Below are positions 18,486 through 27,150 of a stretch of 64,000 bases of DNA, piece by piece (within the stretch, counting starts at the first letter, position 1; each line of letters starts with the position of its first letter). The notes under the pieces were generated by a model. That model had not been told where the DNA came from, ran no database searches, and saw nothing but the letters and a program-made list of their open reading frames with translations. The stretch is from Tsukamurella paurometabola DSM 20162 (GTDB lineage: Bacteria > Actinomycetota > Actinomycetes > Mycobacteriales > Mycobacteriaceae): positions 1,054,001-1,118,000 of the forward strand of contig NC_014158.1 in the NCBI RefSeq assembly GCF_000092225.1, written 5' to 3'. Both the position numbers and the translations under genes were made by a program.

Positions 18486-19178
18486 ATGACCACACGGGTT
18501 CTGCTGGCCGAGGACGACGAGGCGATCGCATCGCCGCTCGCGCGCGCTCTCACTCGCGAGGGATACGACGTCACGGTGGCCGCCACCGGCACCGATGCGG
18601 TGCGCCGCGCGCTGGACGAGGAGTTCGCGCTGCTCATCCTCGACCTGGGGCTGCCCGAGCTCGACGGGTTGGAGGTGTGCCGCGAAGTGCGGGCCGCACG
18701 GCCCGAGGTGGCGGTGCTCATGCTCACCGCGCGCACCGACGAGATGGACTTCGTGGTCGGCCTCGACGCCGGCGCGGACGACTACGTGGGCAAGCCCTTC
18801 CGGATGTTCGAGTTGATGGCCCGTACCCGGGCGCTGCTGCGGCGCAGCGCGCCCGCCCCGGACACCGGCGATGTGCTCGACGCGGGCGGAATCCGGCTCG
18901 ACGCCAAGGCGCGACGGGTCACGGTGGACGGGTCCGATGTGGCCCTGGCCAACAAGGAGTTCGAGCTGCTGCGCTTCCTCATGGAGCGTGCGGGCCAACT
19001 GCTCTCCCGCGAGGACATCCTCGCGGACGTGTGGGGCGACTCCGATCTGCGGGGATCGAAGACCCTCGATATGCACATCTCCTGGTTGCGCCGGAAGATC
19101 GGCGACGACACCGGGCCGCACGGCCCGCGGCGCATCGTCACCGTTCGCGGTGTCGGCTTCCGCTTCGACGCGGAGTAG
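18486..19178 (+). CDS. OmpR-family response regulator
   Basis: A 230-residue two-domain regulator. The receiver domain has EDDE, phospho-acceptor Asp in LLILDLGLPELDG, Thr in MLTAR and Lys in VGKPFRM. The winged-helix DNA-binding domain (about residues 135-228) has ANKEFELLRFLMERAG and TLDMHISWLRRKIGDD. ATG 18486 follows a TAACCT box (18472-18477) whose TAA is the stop codon of the PH-domain gene, again suggesting a leaderless start. Its likely kinase is the convergent gene just downstream. Confidence 0.92.
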   Translation: MTTRVLLAEDDEAIASPLARALTREGYDVTVAATGTDAVRRALDEEFALLILDLGLPELDGLEVCREVRAARPEVAVLMLTARTDEMDFVVGLDAGADDYVGKPFRMFELMARTRALLRRSAPAPDTGDVLDAGGIRLDAKARRVTVDGSDVALANKEFELLRFLMERAGQLLSREDILADVWGDSDLRGSKTLDMHISWLRRKIGDDTGPHGPRRIVTVRGVGFRFDAE

Positions 19179-19191
19179 GTCGCCCCGGAGC

Positions 19192-20478
19192 TCAGCGGGG
19201 TTCGGGCTCGCGCGGCGGCGCGGGGTTCTCGGGAGCGGTCGGCAGGAAGATGGCGAAGGTGGTGGGGCGCCGGCTCTGCAGCTGCAGGCGGCCACCGTCG
19301 CCCTCGATGAAGGCGCGGGCGAGCGCGAGGCCCACCCCGGTACCGTCGCCGCCGGAGACGCCGCGCCGGAAGATCCGTTGCGCGTCGGCGTCGGCGATGC
19401 CCGAGCCCTCGTCGGCCACCGTCACCAGCACCGTGTGCGCCCCGGCGGTGCCCAGCGTGACCGTCGCCGTTCCGGAGCCGTGGTCGCGCGCGTTGTCGAT
19501 GAGCACGGCCGTCGCCTCGCGGAGTCGTGCCGCGGTGGCCCACGCGATCAGCGGACCGTCGACCGCGTCGACCACCTGCAGTCGCCGGCCGAACCGCGCG
19601 AACGACGGCGCGAGGTCGGCGACCAGCGGTGTCAGCACGGCACGCACGTCCACCTCGGCCCGCGGATGCGAGACGGTCCGCGAGGCCTCGACCATCTCGG
19701 TGACCGATGCGGTGAGCCGGTCGACCTGATCGAGCGCGGCCTGTGCCTCGGCCACCACGGCGGGATCGTCGTGCAGGGTGAGCTCGTCGAGCCGGATGTG
19801 CACCGCGGTCAGGCGGCTGCGGAGTTGATGCGAGACCTCGCCGACGATCTGCCGCTCGCGCTGGAGCCGGTCGGCGATCTCGACGGTGGCGGCGTCGAGC
19901 ACATCGAGCACGCGATCGAGCTCCTCGATGCCGTGCCGCTGCGGATCGGCGCGGAAATCGCCGCGCGCGAGGCGCTGGGCGCGCTCGGCCACGTCTTGCA
20001 CGGGGTCGGCGACGCGGCTCGCGGTGATCGCGGCGACCACGAATCCGGCGGTGACCGCCAGCGCGATGACCACGGCCTCGATCGTCACGATCTGGTACTG
20101 CTCGGAGCGCACCTGCGCCATGGGCTTCTCGATGCGCAGCGTGCCGGCGTCGCCGAGGTTCAGGCTCTCCACCATGGGATCGGCGATCGGGGCGCCGATG
20201 GCCAGCTCGCGGGGCCGCCCCGCGGCGTCGGTGTAGTCGAGCACGAGGCGCCCGCCCTCGGGCACCAGGAGCCGGAGCTGATCGGCGGGAGGGTCACCGA
20301 CGCGGCCGGACTGCTCGCGGGACAGGACGTCTGAGGAAGCGCGCTGCAGCCGGTGCTGGAGATCGGTGCGGGCGGAGTTGTCCAGCCACAGCCACGTGGA
20401 GACCATCAGCGGCAGGCCGAGGAAGAGCACCGCCACCGCGACGACGGCGATGGTGGAACGGAGGATGCGCAGGCGCAC
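19192..20478 (-). CDS. sensor histidine kinase
   Basis: A 428-residue membrane kinase: TM1 (about residues 8-30), a short extracytoplasmic sensor of roughly 100 residues, TM2 (about 134-155), HAMP (SRVADPVQDVAERAQRLARG), then the phospho-acceptor helix with His in GEVSHQLRSRLTAV. The ATPase domain has the N box LIDNARDHG and G boxes DEGSGIAD and GTGVGLALARAFIEG. It ends 13 bases from the stop of the response regulator on the other strand. The convergent layout is unusual for a cognate pair. Confidence 0.9.
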   Translation of the reverse strand: MRLRILRSTIAVVAVAVLFLGLPLMVSTWLWLDNSARTDLQHRLQRASSDVLSREQSGRVGDPPADQLRLLVPEGGRLVLDYTDAAGRPRELAIGAPIADPMVESLNLGDAGTLRIEKPMAQVRSEQYQIVTIEAVVIALAVTAGFVVAAITASRVADPVQDVAERAQRLARGDFRADPQRHGIEELDRVLDVLDAATVEIADRLQRERQIVGEVSHQLRSRLTAVHIRLDELTLHDDPAVVAEAQAALDQVDRLTASVTEMVEASRTVSHPRAEVDVRAVLTPLVADLAPSFARFGRRLQVVDAVDGPLIAWATAARLREATAVLIDNARDHGSGTATVTLGTAGAHTVLVTVADEGSGIADADAQRIFRRGVSGGDGTGVGLALARAFIEGDGGRLQLQSRRPTTFAIFLPTAPENPAPPREPEPR

Positions 20479-20505
20479 GACGACCCCTGCCGGTGGTGCG
20501 GGGTG

Positions 20506-21060
20506 TTACCGCTCGGCGGCGGCGTCGCGCTCGGGGTCGGTCGCCTCGGCGGGAATGGACTCCTGCTCGGGGGCGTCGCTCATGTCCTCGGGGAAGGCCC
20601 AGCGGCGCAGCGCCCAGAAGCGGAAGGCCATCTGGAGCAGGTTGCCCACGATGTAGTTGAGCACGAAATCGACCACGATCAAGGTGGTCTTCGAATCGGT
20701 GGCGCGCAGGTTGAACACGTTGTTCGCGATGAAGATGGGGGCGGCCATGATCAGCACGCCGATGCCCGAGATCACGAAGAACAGCAGAGCCTCGTGGTGC
20801 CGCTCCCGACCGCCACGGTTCTTGAAGCTCCACTCCCGATTGAGGATGTAAGAGAGGATCACGGCGCAGACACCGGAGAAGATCTTGGCGACCGTCGGCT
20901 TCTCGTCGAGCACGGTGAACACCAGGCTGTAGAAGATGGCGAGGTCGAAGACGCAGGTGGTGGCACCGACGATCGCGAACTTGATCAGCTCGTGATGCTG
21001 CATGACGAGACCACGCAGGGGTGCCGGGGTGCGATCCATGATCGACTCGATGAAAGCCAC
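20506..21060 (-). CDS. GtrA-family membrane protein
   Basis: A 184-residue protein with four hydrophobic spans of the GtrA type: LIKFAIVGATTCVFDLAIFYSL, a second near AKIFSGVCAVILSYILNREWSF, a third after RHHEALLFFVISGIGVLI, and a fourth near VVDFVLNYIVGNLLQM. GtrA proteins act in polyprenyl-linked sugar flipping or export for wall and glycolipid assembly. The start is the GTG at 21060, seven bases after TAGACT (21068-21073, minus strand), so leaderless. It corresponds to Rv3277 next to purK in mycobacteria. Confidence 0.87.
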   Translation of the reverse strand: MAFIESIMDRTPAPLRGLVMQHHELIKFAIVGATTCVFDLAIFYSLVFTVLDEKPTVAKIFSGVCAVILSYILNREWSFKNRGGRERHHEALLFFVISGIGVLIMAAPIFIANNVFNLRATDSKTTLIVVDFVLNYIVGNLLQMAFRFWALRRWAFPEDMSDAPEQESIPAEATDPERDAAAER

Positions 21061-21167
21061 GACGGCCAGTCTAGCGGAACTACTGAGCATACCTTTGCGA
21101 GTGTGACCAGGTCGGACAGGGGGCCGCCCATGTTCGCTGCTGGCTGACGGCCTGCGATTATGGACCC

Positions 21168-22382
21168 ATGACAGGTGTGCGGAGGCCCGTGGTCGCGATG
21201 GTGGGCGGCGGACAGCTCGCGCGGATGACGCATCAGGCGGCGGTCGCGCTGGGGCAGAGCCTGCGGGTTCTCGCGGCCTCGCCCGACGAGCCGGCACCGC
21301 AGGTCGCGCCCGATGTGGTGCTGGGCGATCACGACGAGATCGACGATCTGCGCCGCGTGGCCACCGGAGCGCACGTGCTCACCTTCGACCATGAGGGTGT
21401 GCCCACGGAGCACCTGTTGGCCCTGCAAGCCGAGGGTGTCACCGTGAACCCGCCGCCGCAGGCGCTGCTGTACGCGCAGGACAAGCTGGCCATGCGGCGG
21501 CGCCTGGCCGAGTTGGGTGCGCCGGTGCCCGGGTATGCGGAGATAGAGTCGGTCGACGATGTGCGGGCGTTCTGGGAGCGGTACCCCGGTGCGGTGGTGC
21601 TCAAGGCCGTGCGCGGCGGGTACGACGGGCGCGGGGTGTGGCTGCCGGACTCGCTTGATGAGGCCCTTTCCGTGGCCGCTGCGCAGTTGGAGGCCGGGGT
21701 CTCGCTGCTGGCGGAACAGCGGGTGGAGTTGGCGCGGGAGCTGTCGGCGATGGTCGCCCGCTCCCCGTTCGGGCAGGGTGCCGCGTGGCCCGTGGTGGAG
21801 ACGGTGCAGCGCAATGGGCAGTGCGCGGTGGTGCTGGCGCCCGCGCCGGGGCTGTCGGACGACGAGGCGGCGTTCGCCGAATCGCTGGCGCTGCGGCTGG
21901 CGAACGAGCTGGGTGTGGTGGGTGTGATGGCGGTGGAGCTGTTCCAGACCCCGTCGGGCGAGATGCTGGTGAACGAGCTGGCGATGCGCCCGCACAACTC
22001 CGGGCACTGGTCGATGAACGGCTGCGTCACCAGCCAGTTCGAGCAGCATCTGCGGGCCGTGCTCGACTACCCGCTGGGCGACACCGCCGCGACCGCGCCG
22101 CTGACGGTAATGGCGAATGTGCTGGGGGCCCCGGTGAATCCGGAGATGAGTGTGGACGAGCGGCTGCACCATCTCATGGCGCGGATGCCCGAGGCGCACG
22201 TGCACATGTACGGCAAGGAGTTCCGGCCCGACCGCAAGGTGGGGCACATCAATATCGTCGGGGCTCTCGACGGTGACCGGGACGATCCCGCCTACGTGGC
22301 GGAGCTGCGGGAGCGAGCGGAACGCGCGGCGCACTGGATGGCGACCGCGGAGTGGACCGATGGATGGAGTGTGCATGGCTGA
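21168..22382 (+). CDS. purK: N5-carboxyaminoimidazole ribonucleotide synthase
   Basis: A 404-residue ATP-grasp enzyme that converts AIR, bicarbonate and ATP to N5-CAIR in purine synthesis. It starts [20 protein letters not shown], the PurK dinucleotide-type loop. The ATP-grasp core has [16 protein letters not shown] and the metal-binding [25 protein letters not shown] box (21156-21161) lies six bases before the ATG, so leaderless. It overlaps purE by eight bases. Confidence 0.95.
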   Translation: MTGVRRPVVAMVGGGQLARMTHQAAVALGQSLRVLAASPDEPAPQVAPDVVLGDHDEIDDLRRVATGAHVLTFDHEGVPTEHLLALQAEGVTVNPPPQALLYAQDKLAMRRRLAELGAPVPGYAEIESVDDVRAFWERYPGAVVLKAVRGGYDGRGVWLPDSLDEALSVAAAQLEAGVSLLAEQRVELARELSAMVARSPFGQGAAWPVVETVQRNGQCAVVLAPAPGLSDDEAAFAESLALRLANELGVVGVMAVELFQTPSGEMLVNELAMRPHNSGHWSMNGCVTSQFEQHLRAVLDYPLGDTAATAPLTVMANVLGAPVNPEMSVDERLHHLMARMPEAHVHMYGKEFRPDRKVGHINIVGALDGDRDDPAYVAELRERAERAAHWMATAEWTDGWSVHG

Positions 22383-22887
22383 GACTGCTGGTCCGCGTGT
22401 GGGGCTGATCATGGGCAGTGATTCCGACTGGCCCGTGATGGAGGCCGCTGCCGAGGCGCTCGCCGAATTCGGCGTGCGATTCGAGGTGGGGGTGGTCTCG
22501 GCGCATCGGACGCCGCAGCGGATGCTCGATTACGCCTCGGCTGCTGCGGGGCGGGGGATCGAGGTGATCATCGCCGGTGCCGGCGGTGCCGCGCACCTGC
22601 CCGGCATGGTCGCCTCCGCGACCCCGCTGCCCGTGATCGGCGTGCCCGTGCCGCTGAAGCACCTGGACGGGATGGATTCGCTGCTGTCGATCGTCCAGAT
22701 GCCCGCCGGGATTCCGGTGGCGACGGTGTCCGTCGGCGGCGCCCGCAACGCCGGCCTCCTGGCCGTGCGCATCCTGGGATCGGCCGACCCCTCCCTGCGG
22801 CAGCGGATGGTCGCGTTCCAGGACGGCCTGGAGAAGATGGTGCTCGCCAAGGATGAGGCGCTGCGCAAGAAACTCCTCGAAGGCTGA
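22375..22887 (+). CDS. purE: N5-carboxyaminoimidazole ribonucleotide mutase
   Basis: A 170-residue class I PurE that moves the carboxyl group of N5-CAIR to C4 to give CAIR. Motifs: [13 protein letters not shown] at the N-terminus, [12 protein letters not shown] with the catalytic His, and [17 protein letters not shown], followed by [22 protein letters not shown]. The ATG at 22375 lies inside the end of purK, so translation is coupled. Confidence 0.95.
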   Translation: MAETAGPRVGLIMGSDSDWPVMEAAAEALAEFGVRFEVGVVSAHRTPQRMLDYASAAAGRGIEVIIAGAGGAAHLPGMVASATPLPVIGVPVPLKHLDGMDSLLSIVQMPAGIPVATVSVGGARNAGLLAVRILGSADPSLRQRMVAFQDGLEKMVLAKDEALRKKLLEG

Positions 22888-22909
22888 CCTGTCTCGCTAG
22901 CCTGAGCGC

Positions 22910-23566
22910 GTGAGCGGACAGGCGCGGGTACACAACTTCTCGATCTCTCTCGATGGCTTCGGCGCGGGCGAGGGGCAGAGTATGGAGACGCCGTTCGGGC
23001 ACGCCGACGGCGCGCTCATGCAGTGGTTCTTCGGCACCCGTAGGGGCGCCGCGATCCACGGCCTCGAGCCCGCAGCACTCGGTGTGGACGATGCCTTCGC
23101 CTCCGCATGGGGTGATGGGATCGGCGCCGAGATCATGGGCCGCAACAAGTTCGGCCCGCAGCGCGGTCCGTGGGAGGACGAGTCGTGGCGCGGCTGGTGG
23201 GGCGAGGAGACGCCCTTCAAGACCCCCGTCTTCGTACTCACGCACCACCCGCGGCCGTCCATCGAGATGGGCGATGGCACCGTCTTCCATTTCATCGACG
23301 CCTCACCTGCCGAGGCGCTGGCCCAGGCCCGCGAGGCCGCCGACGGGCTGGACGTGCGGATCGGCGGGGGAGTGGCGACGGTGCGCCAGTTCCTCGCCGC
23401 CGACCTCATCGACCACATGCACCTGGTGGAGGTGCCCATCGTGCTCGGCCGTGGCGAGCGGCTGTGGGACGGCCTCGAAGGGGTGCAGGAACGGTTCATC
23501 ATCGAATCGGTGGTGAGCCCGCAGAGCGGTGTGGTGCACCGCAGCTTCAGCCGCCTACCGCGCTAA
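22910..23566 (+). CDS. dihydrofolate-reductase-like (RibD C-terminal domain) protein
   Basis: A 218-residue protein of the RibD C-terminal/DHFR fold: NFSISLDGFGAGEGQSMETP at the start, IGAEIMGRNKFGPQRGPW, the NADPH loop DVRIGGGVATVRQFLAADL, and EVPIVLGRGERLWDGL near the end. Such proteins are NADPH-dependent reductases of unknown substrate, common in actinobacteria and separate from true folate or riboflavin enzymes. GTG 22910 follows TAGCCT (22898-22903) by six bases: leaderless. Convergent with the HNH gene. Confidence 0.88.
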   Translation: MSGQARVHNFSISLDGFGAGEGQSMETPFGHADGALMQWFFGTRRGAAIHGLEPAALGVDDAFASAWGDGIGAEIMGRNKFGPQRGPWEDESWRGWWGEETPFKTPVFVLTHHPRPSIEMGDGTVFHFIDASPAEALAQAREAADGLDVRIGGGVATVRQFLAADLIDHMHLVEVPIVLGRGERLWDGLEGVQERFIIESVVSPQSGVVHRSFSRLPR

Positions 23567-23604
23567 GCGGAACGATCGCCCTCCGAGTCGCCGCCGTCCG
23601 ACAG

Positions 23605-24306
23605 TCAGGCGGCGTCGGGTAGTGCATCCGGCGGCGCCCCGCGCCAGGTGTTGTCGGTGTCGTGTTCGTGCAGGAGTGTTTCGAGTAGGGGTGGGCCGTG
23701 GGGGCTGTCGAGGAGGGCGTCGATGTCGGTGTAGGTGGTGCCGATGCGGTCCTCGTACTGTTCCCGCAGGTCCTGCGTGCGCCATTGTCGGCGGAGTTGT
23801 TCGCGGGTGCGGTGCCAGCGTTCGAGGGCTTGGTAATACAGCTCGGCAGTGTGGTGGTTGTGGTTGACCTTGTGGGGGCCGGCGGTGGTGTTGCGGCGCC
23901 ACCCGATCCGCCCGGCGTACTCACCGGCGGGCACGACGATGGTCTCCATCCCGGACGGTGCGGGCGAGACTTTGCTGTGGTGGGCATCGCAGGCGAGGGT
24001 GAGGCCGGTGACGTCGGTGCGGCCGCCGTTCTGCCATTCGGTGACGTGATGCACCTGCGTCCGCGTCGCCGGCGCGTCACAGCCCGGTGCGGAGCAGCCC
24101 TTTTCGCTGCCGTAGAGCGCGATCCGCTGATCCGCGGTGGCGAGACGCTTCTCCCGCCCGAGGAACAGGGGGCGTTGGTGCAGGTCCAGGAGGAGGAAGT
24201 ATTTCGGGTTCGTCCCGGCCATGCGGATGGCGTCTGTGACCGACAGTCGTCCGCCGGTGGCGGTGGTCGCGATCCCGACCTCGGATTCGAGCTGATCGAT
24301 CCTCAT
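23605..24306 (-). CDS. HNH endonuclease half of a split DUF222-HNH (13E12-like) protein
   Basis: A 233-residue reading frame that continues a DUF222 protein. The HNH site is visible: CSAPGCDAP, TQVHHVTEWQNGG, DVTGLTLACDAHHSKV (paired Cys, HH, N and terminal CxxHH). Upstream, TNPKYFLLLDLHQRPLFLGR is the usual end of DUF222. It starts at an ATG that shares ATGA with the stop of the upstream frame, so it may be translated by coupling, or the two frames may be one gene broken by an indel. Family proteins are repetitive actinobacterial nucleases of uncertain role. Confidence 0.75.
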   Translation of the reverse strand: MRIDQLESEVGIATTATGGRLSVTDAIRMAGTNPKYFLLLDLHQRPLFLGREKRLATADQRIALYGSEKGCSAPGCDAPATRTQVHHVTEWQNGGRTDVTGLTLACDAHHSKVSPAPSGMETIVVPAGEYAGRIGWRRNTTAGPHKVNHNHHTAELYYQALERWHRTREQLRRQWRTQDLREQYEDRIGTTYTDIDALLDSPHGPPLLETLLHEHDTDNTWRGAPPDALPDAA

Positions 24307-25199
24307 GGTGTGATCGGAACGCACGGCAGTCCGCGATGCTGACCGAATTCGCCGGACGAGACCGCGACTCGCAGGGCGTGCGTCAACGCGTCGTGTTGGC
24401 GTTGGGCGAGGCTGCGGTGATCCCGCTGCGCCGCCTCCGAGAGTTCCTCGGCGGTGGCGCCCTCCGCGGGGCTGTCGGGGTCGTCCGGGTTGTGCACCCC
24501 GGGGCGGGCGTATTTCGCGAACACCGCTTCCATCAGTGCCCGGCATTCGGCGGAGAGGGTGCCGCCGAAGTCGGAGACCAGATTCTTATCCTGACAGCCG
24601 ATCTCCAACCCCCGGGCGCGGCGGGCCTTCTCCGGGTTCGGTTCCGCACCGTCGGGGTCGAGCAGCTCGATCGCTCGGCGGCCGACTTTGCCTACTTCTT
24701 CGGGGGTGACTTCCCGGGCGGCGGTCACCAGGATGTCTTCCAGAACGTCGGGCTTGTCCACACTGGGTGGGCAGGTGCGGAACACCTGCTCGATCGTCAG
24801 GGCGTGCCGTTCACTGATCGCCCCCTGCCGCTGCGCCGCCAACGTCAACGCGAACCGCGGCTGCGCAACACCACAGGGCAGGTGCTCGATCGCCCGGCCC
24901 CGCGCACCGGCAACCCGGTCGCGGGCTTCGGCGCCGGCGAGCCGTAACCGATCCACCAACATTTCCTTGAGGCCGGTGTAGCCGAGGCTGCCGGGCAGGC
25001 CCTGCTCGTGTGCGACCTGCACCAGCGCGTGCTGCGCCACCGGCACCTTCCGCACCGCAACTTCCAGCCGCGACAACGAGTCCAACACCTCCGGTGCGGA
25101 CAGCAGCACCGGATCCGCGGAGGCCAGGATTTCAGTGGCGTGTTCGAAGGCGGCGAGCGCATCCAAATACTGCGCTGACGTGCACACCGTCTCGGTCAT
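24303..25199 (-). CDS. DUF222 half of a split DUF222-HNH (13E12-like) protein
   Basis: A 298-residue helical protein typical of DUF222: LDSLSRLEVAVRKVPVAQHALVQVAHEQG, RDRVAGARGR, REVTPEEVGKVGRRAIELLDPDG, then LSAECRALMEAVFAKYARPG and RSLAQRQHDALTHALRVAVSSG. It ends at GLPCVPITP and a TGA, exactly where intact relatives run on into MRIDQLES and the HNH domain. Changing the frame by one base would fuse it to the next ORF. It has a strong AGGAGGGAGG ribosome site before ATG 25199. Confidence 0.78.
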   Translation of the reverse strand: MTETVCTSAQYLDALAAFEHATEILASADPVLLSAPEVLDSLSRLEVAVRKVPVAQHALVQVAHEQGLPGSLGYTGLKEMLVDRLRLAGAEARDRVAGARGRAIEHLPCGVAQPRFALTLAAQRQGAISERHALTIEQVFRTCPPSVDKPDVLEDILVTAAREVTPEEVGKVGRRAIELLDPDGAEPNPEKARRARGLEIGCQDKNLVSDFGGTLSAECRALMEAVFAKYARPGVHNPDDPDSPAEGATAEELSEAAQRDHRSLAQRQHDALTHALRVAVSSGEFGQHRGLPCVPITP

Positions 25200-25221
25200 C
25201 GCCGCCTCCCTCCTGCTTCCT

Positions 25222-25249
25222 ATTCTACTCGGAAGTTTCGAGACTGCAA
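25222..25249 (-). promoter_or_regulatory. promoter of the DUF222/HNH genes
   Basis: On the minus strand TTGCAG (25244-25249), a 16-base spacer and TAGAAT (25222-25227) lie about 23 bases before the ATG, followed by the AGGAGGGAGG ribosome site. This is one of the more canonical promoters in the window. Confidence 0.5.
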
Positions 25250-25412
25250 CACAATTCGAACACTATTTCTACGGTAGCAATGGGGCGATTGAGGCTCGCG
25301 GGGCTGCGGTGGCCGACCGAACATCGGGGAGGAAATGGTGCGATCGCCGGCGTCGCCGCGGCGGCTCTGTTCGACAAGTGTGGGTCGGCCTCGCTCGCCA
25401 GCGGGACTTCGG

Positions 25413-25537
25413 TCATGAGCGGTTGCGGGCCGACACCGAACGTCCTGACCCCGAAGAGGTTTCCAGCACCGTGGTGACCGGGGGCCGCCTGTCCTCGATG
25501 GTCACCCGGAAGGGATCGCTCGCACCGTCGACCAGAC
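25413..25537 (-). pseudogene. decayed 3' end of a second metallo-beta-lactamase-like gene
   Basis: Directly downstream of the metallo-beta-lactamase gene, bases 25473-25514 repeat its last coding segment (25553-25594) with 36 of 42 positions identical by eye. Read on the minus strand it gives DPFRVTIEDRRPPVTTV, against APFRVAFQDGRPAVTAA in the intact gene. No start or catalytic part is present, so it looks like the tail left after deletion between tandem copies. The rest of the 25200-25537 gap shows nothing else I can support beyond the DUF222 promoter. Confidence 0.45.
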
Positions 25538-26446
25538 TCAGGCGGGCGCCGCGGTGACCGCGGGCCGCCCGTCCTGGAATGCCACCCGGAAGGGTGCGTG
25601 CTCGGTGAAATGTGCTGGCAGCAGAAGGAGATCGTCGGCGGCGCACCGTTGCAACAACGACTCTCGGGTGGCGCGGGCCTGCTCCGGATCGGCGTCGCCG
25701 CCCTGCACGAGCTCCGGATGAAGCAACTGGATCGGGTGGTGGATCGCGTCACCGGCGATGATCGCTCCGCCCTCGGGCGTGAGGATCTCGACCGCGAGGT
25801 GACCTGCGGTGTGGCCGGGTGTCGCCCGCACCACCACTTCGGTGCCGTCATGCGCCGCGATCGCCTCGCCGTCGGCGACGGTGCGCCACCGCCCCTCTCG
25901 GAGCACGGGTTCCACGCTATCGGCATAGGTGCGTGCGAGATCGGCGAGAACGCCGTCGAGTTCGCCGCTCGCGGCGAGCTCCGTCAACCCGTCCAGGTCC
26001 GATGCCGCGAACAGGTAGGCGGCGTTGGGGAACGTGGGTACCCAGGTGTCGCCCCGAAGTCGGGTGTTCCAGCCGCAGTGATCGGGATGCAGATGTGTGC
26101 TGACCACGACATCCACGTCGTCGGGCGTCACGCCGGTGGCGGCGAGCCGCGCCAGGAAGTCGGTGTGGAACATGTGGTGCGGCAGCAGGTTCGGCCGCTC
26201 CTTGTCGTTTCCATTGCCGGTATCCACCACGATCACGGTCTCGCCCAGGCGGATCACGTAGGTGTGGATCGCCAGCAGCAGATCGCCGTTGTCCGGGTCG
26301 ATGTATCCGTCGCCCAACACAGCGCGCGCCTGTGCCGCCAGGCCATCGGGAATCGCCGGAAACAGGCCGGCGGGCGCGAACGCCCATCGATCCAGCTCCG
26401 TCACCTGATCCACCCGCGCAGCGCCGATCGTCGTCGAGAACGTCAT
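25538..26446 (-). CDS. MBL-fold metallohydrolase
   Basis: A 302-residue metallo-beta-lactamase-fold hydrolase. The metal site is STHLHPDHCGWN (HxHxDH), with later ligands in ATPGHTAGHLAVEI and IIAGDAIHHP. It resembles the AHL-lactonase/YtnP-like group of secondary-metabolite or lactone hydrolases; the substrate cannot be read. ATG 26446 is preceded by GACAAT and six bases, so a leaderless start is likely; a start 20 codons further up is possible. It is divergent from the XRE gene. Confidence 0.85.
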   Translation of the reverse strand: MTFSTTIGAARVDQVTELDRWAFAPAGLFPAIPDGLAAQARAVLGDGYIDPDNGDLLLAIHTYVIRLGETVIVVDTGNGNDKERPNLLPHHMFHTDFLARLAATGVTPDDVDVVVSTHLHPDHCGWNTRLRGDTWVPTFPNAAYLFAASDLDGLTELAASGELDGVLADLARTYADSVEPVLREGRWRTVADGEAIAAHDGTEVVVRATPGHTAGHLAVEILTPEGGAIIAGDAIHHPIQLLHPELVQGGDADPEQARATRESLLQRCAADDLLLLPAHFTEHAPFRVAFQDGRPAVTAAPA

Positions 26447-26753
26447 GACTGCATTGTCGAGCAGGCGGCGGATCGGCGCAGTGCAGTCGGCCGATGAACC
26501 GCTCACCCCATTCCGGTGAGCGGGTCACCGTCGCGCCTGCGGGCCGATCGAAGCCCCGTCAGTCGTGCCGGCGGGCGTCCCCCGTGTGGGCCCGTCGGTG
26601 CCGCGGGCGGGAACTCCGCCCATCCAGCACGCTACAGCAAGTTGCCACCGGTATCCACACTGGTCTGAACGCTGCTTGCATCCTGCAAACAGTGAGTGGA
26701 CTCGGTAGACTCGCTACGCGCATCGGCTGAGAAACCACGAGGGGAGGGATGGC
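26447..26753. promoter_or_regulatory. divergent control region with operator candidate before the XRE gene
   Basis: This 307-base gap serves the metallohydrolase (minus) and the XRE regulator (plus). It contains TTGCA-TCC-TGCAA (26676-26688), an inverted repeat 17 bases before a TAGACT -10 box (26706-26711), placing it around the -35 of the regulator gene. A GGGGAGGGA ribosome site (26741-26749) follows. The repeat may be the regulator's own operator. Nothing else is visible. Confidence 0.4.
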
Positions 26754-27131
26754 GTGAGTCAGGCATCGCCGTCGAGGCCGCTCTCGGAGCGGCTGCGATT
26801 CCTCTTCGACTACGTCTATCCGCGCGGCCGGGAGCCATTCACGCCCACCGAGGCGGTGGACGCGATCCGGCGCGCCGGCGGGTCCATGACCACGGGTCAT
26901 CTGAGCCAATTGATGTCGGGCAAGCGCGCGAATCCCGGTCTCGGTGTGCTCCTGGAACTCGCCGGTTTCTTCCACGTGCCGCTCGACTACTTCGCGGACG
27001 ACGAACTGAGCGAACAGATCCGGTCCGACATCATCGCCGGTGCCGCGGTCCGCGATTCGGGGAACCGGGGCGTCGCGGCCCGCCGCTACGACCCGTACCG
27101 CCGCTACGCCGAATGGACCGCCGGCTCGTAA
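26754..27131 (+). CDS. XRE-family transcriptional regulator
   Basis: A 125-residue single-domain DNA-binding protein. SERLRFLFDYVYPRGREPFTPTEAVDAIRRAG leads into the helix-turn-helix SMTTGHLSQLMSGKRANPGLGVLLELAGFFHVPLDYF, the XRE pattern with a C-terminal dimer helix. The layout resembles EspR-like actinobacterial regulators. GTG 26754 is chosen for the GGGGAGGGA site five bases before it. It converges on the PAP2/MAB_1171c/ImmA operon, and such trios often travel together, so it may regulate that operon. Confidence 0.88.
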   Translation: MSQASPSRPLSERLRFLFDYVYPRGREPFTPTEAVDAIRRAGGSMTTGHLSQLMSGKRANPGLGVLLELAGFFHVPLDYFADDELSEQIRSDIIAGAAVRDSGNRGVAARRYDPYRRYAEWTAGS

Positions 27132-27150
27132 AGATCTGCAGCCAGGGGCA

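Noticed and set aside
25248-25270. LexA box half-site (TTCGAACAC) upstream of the DUF222 gene
   Set aside because: The second half (GTTCGA) is missing, so it does not fit the mycobacterial SOS box.
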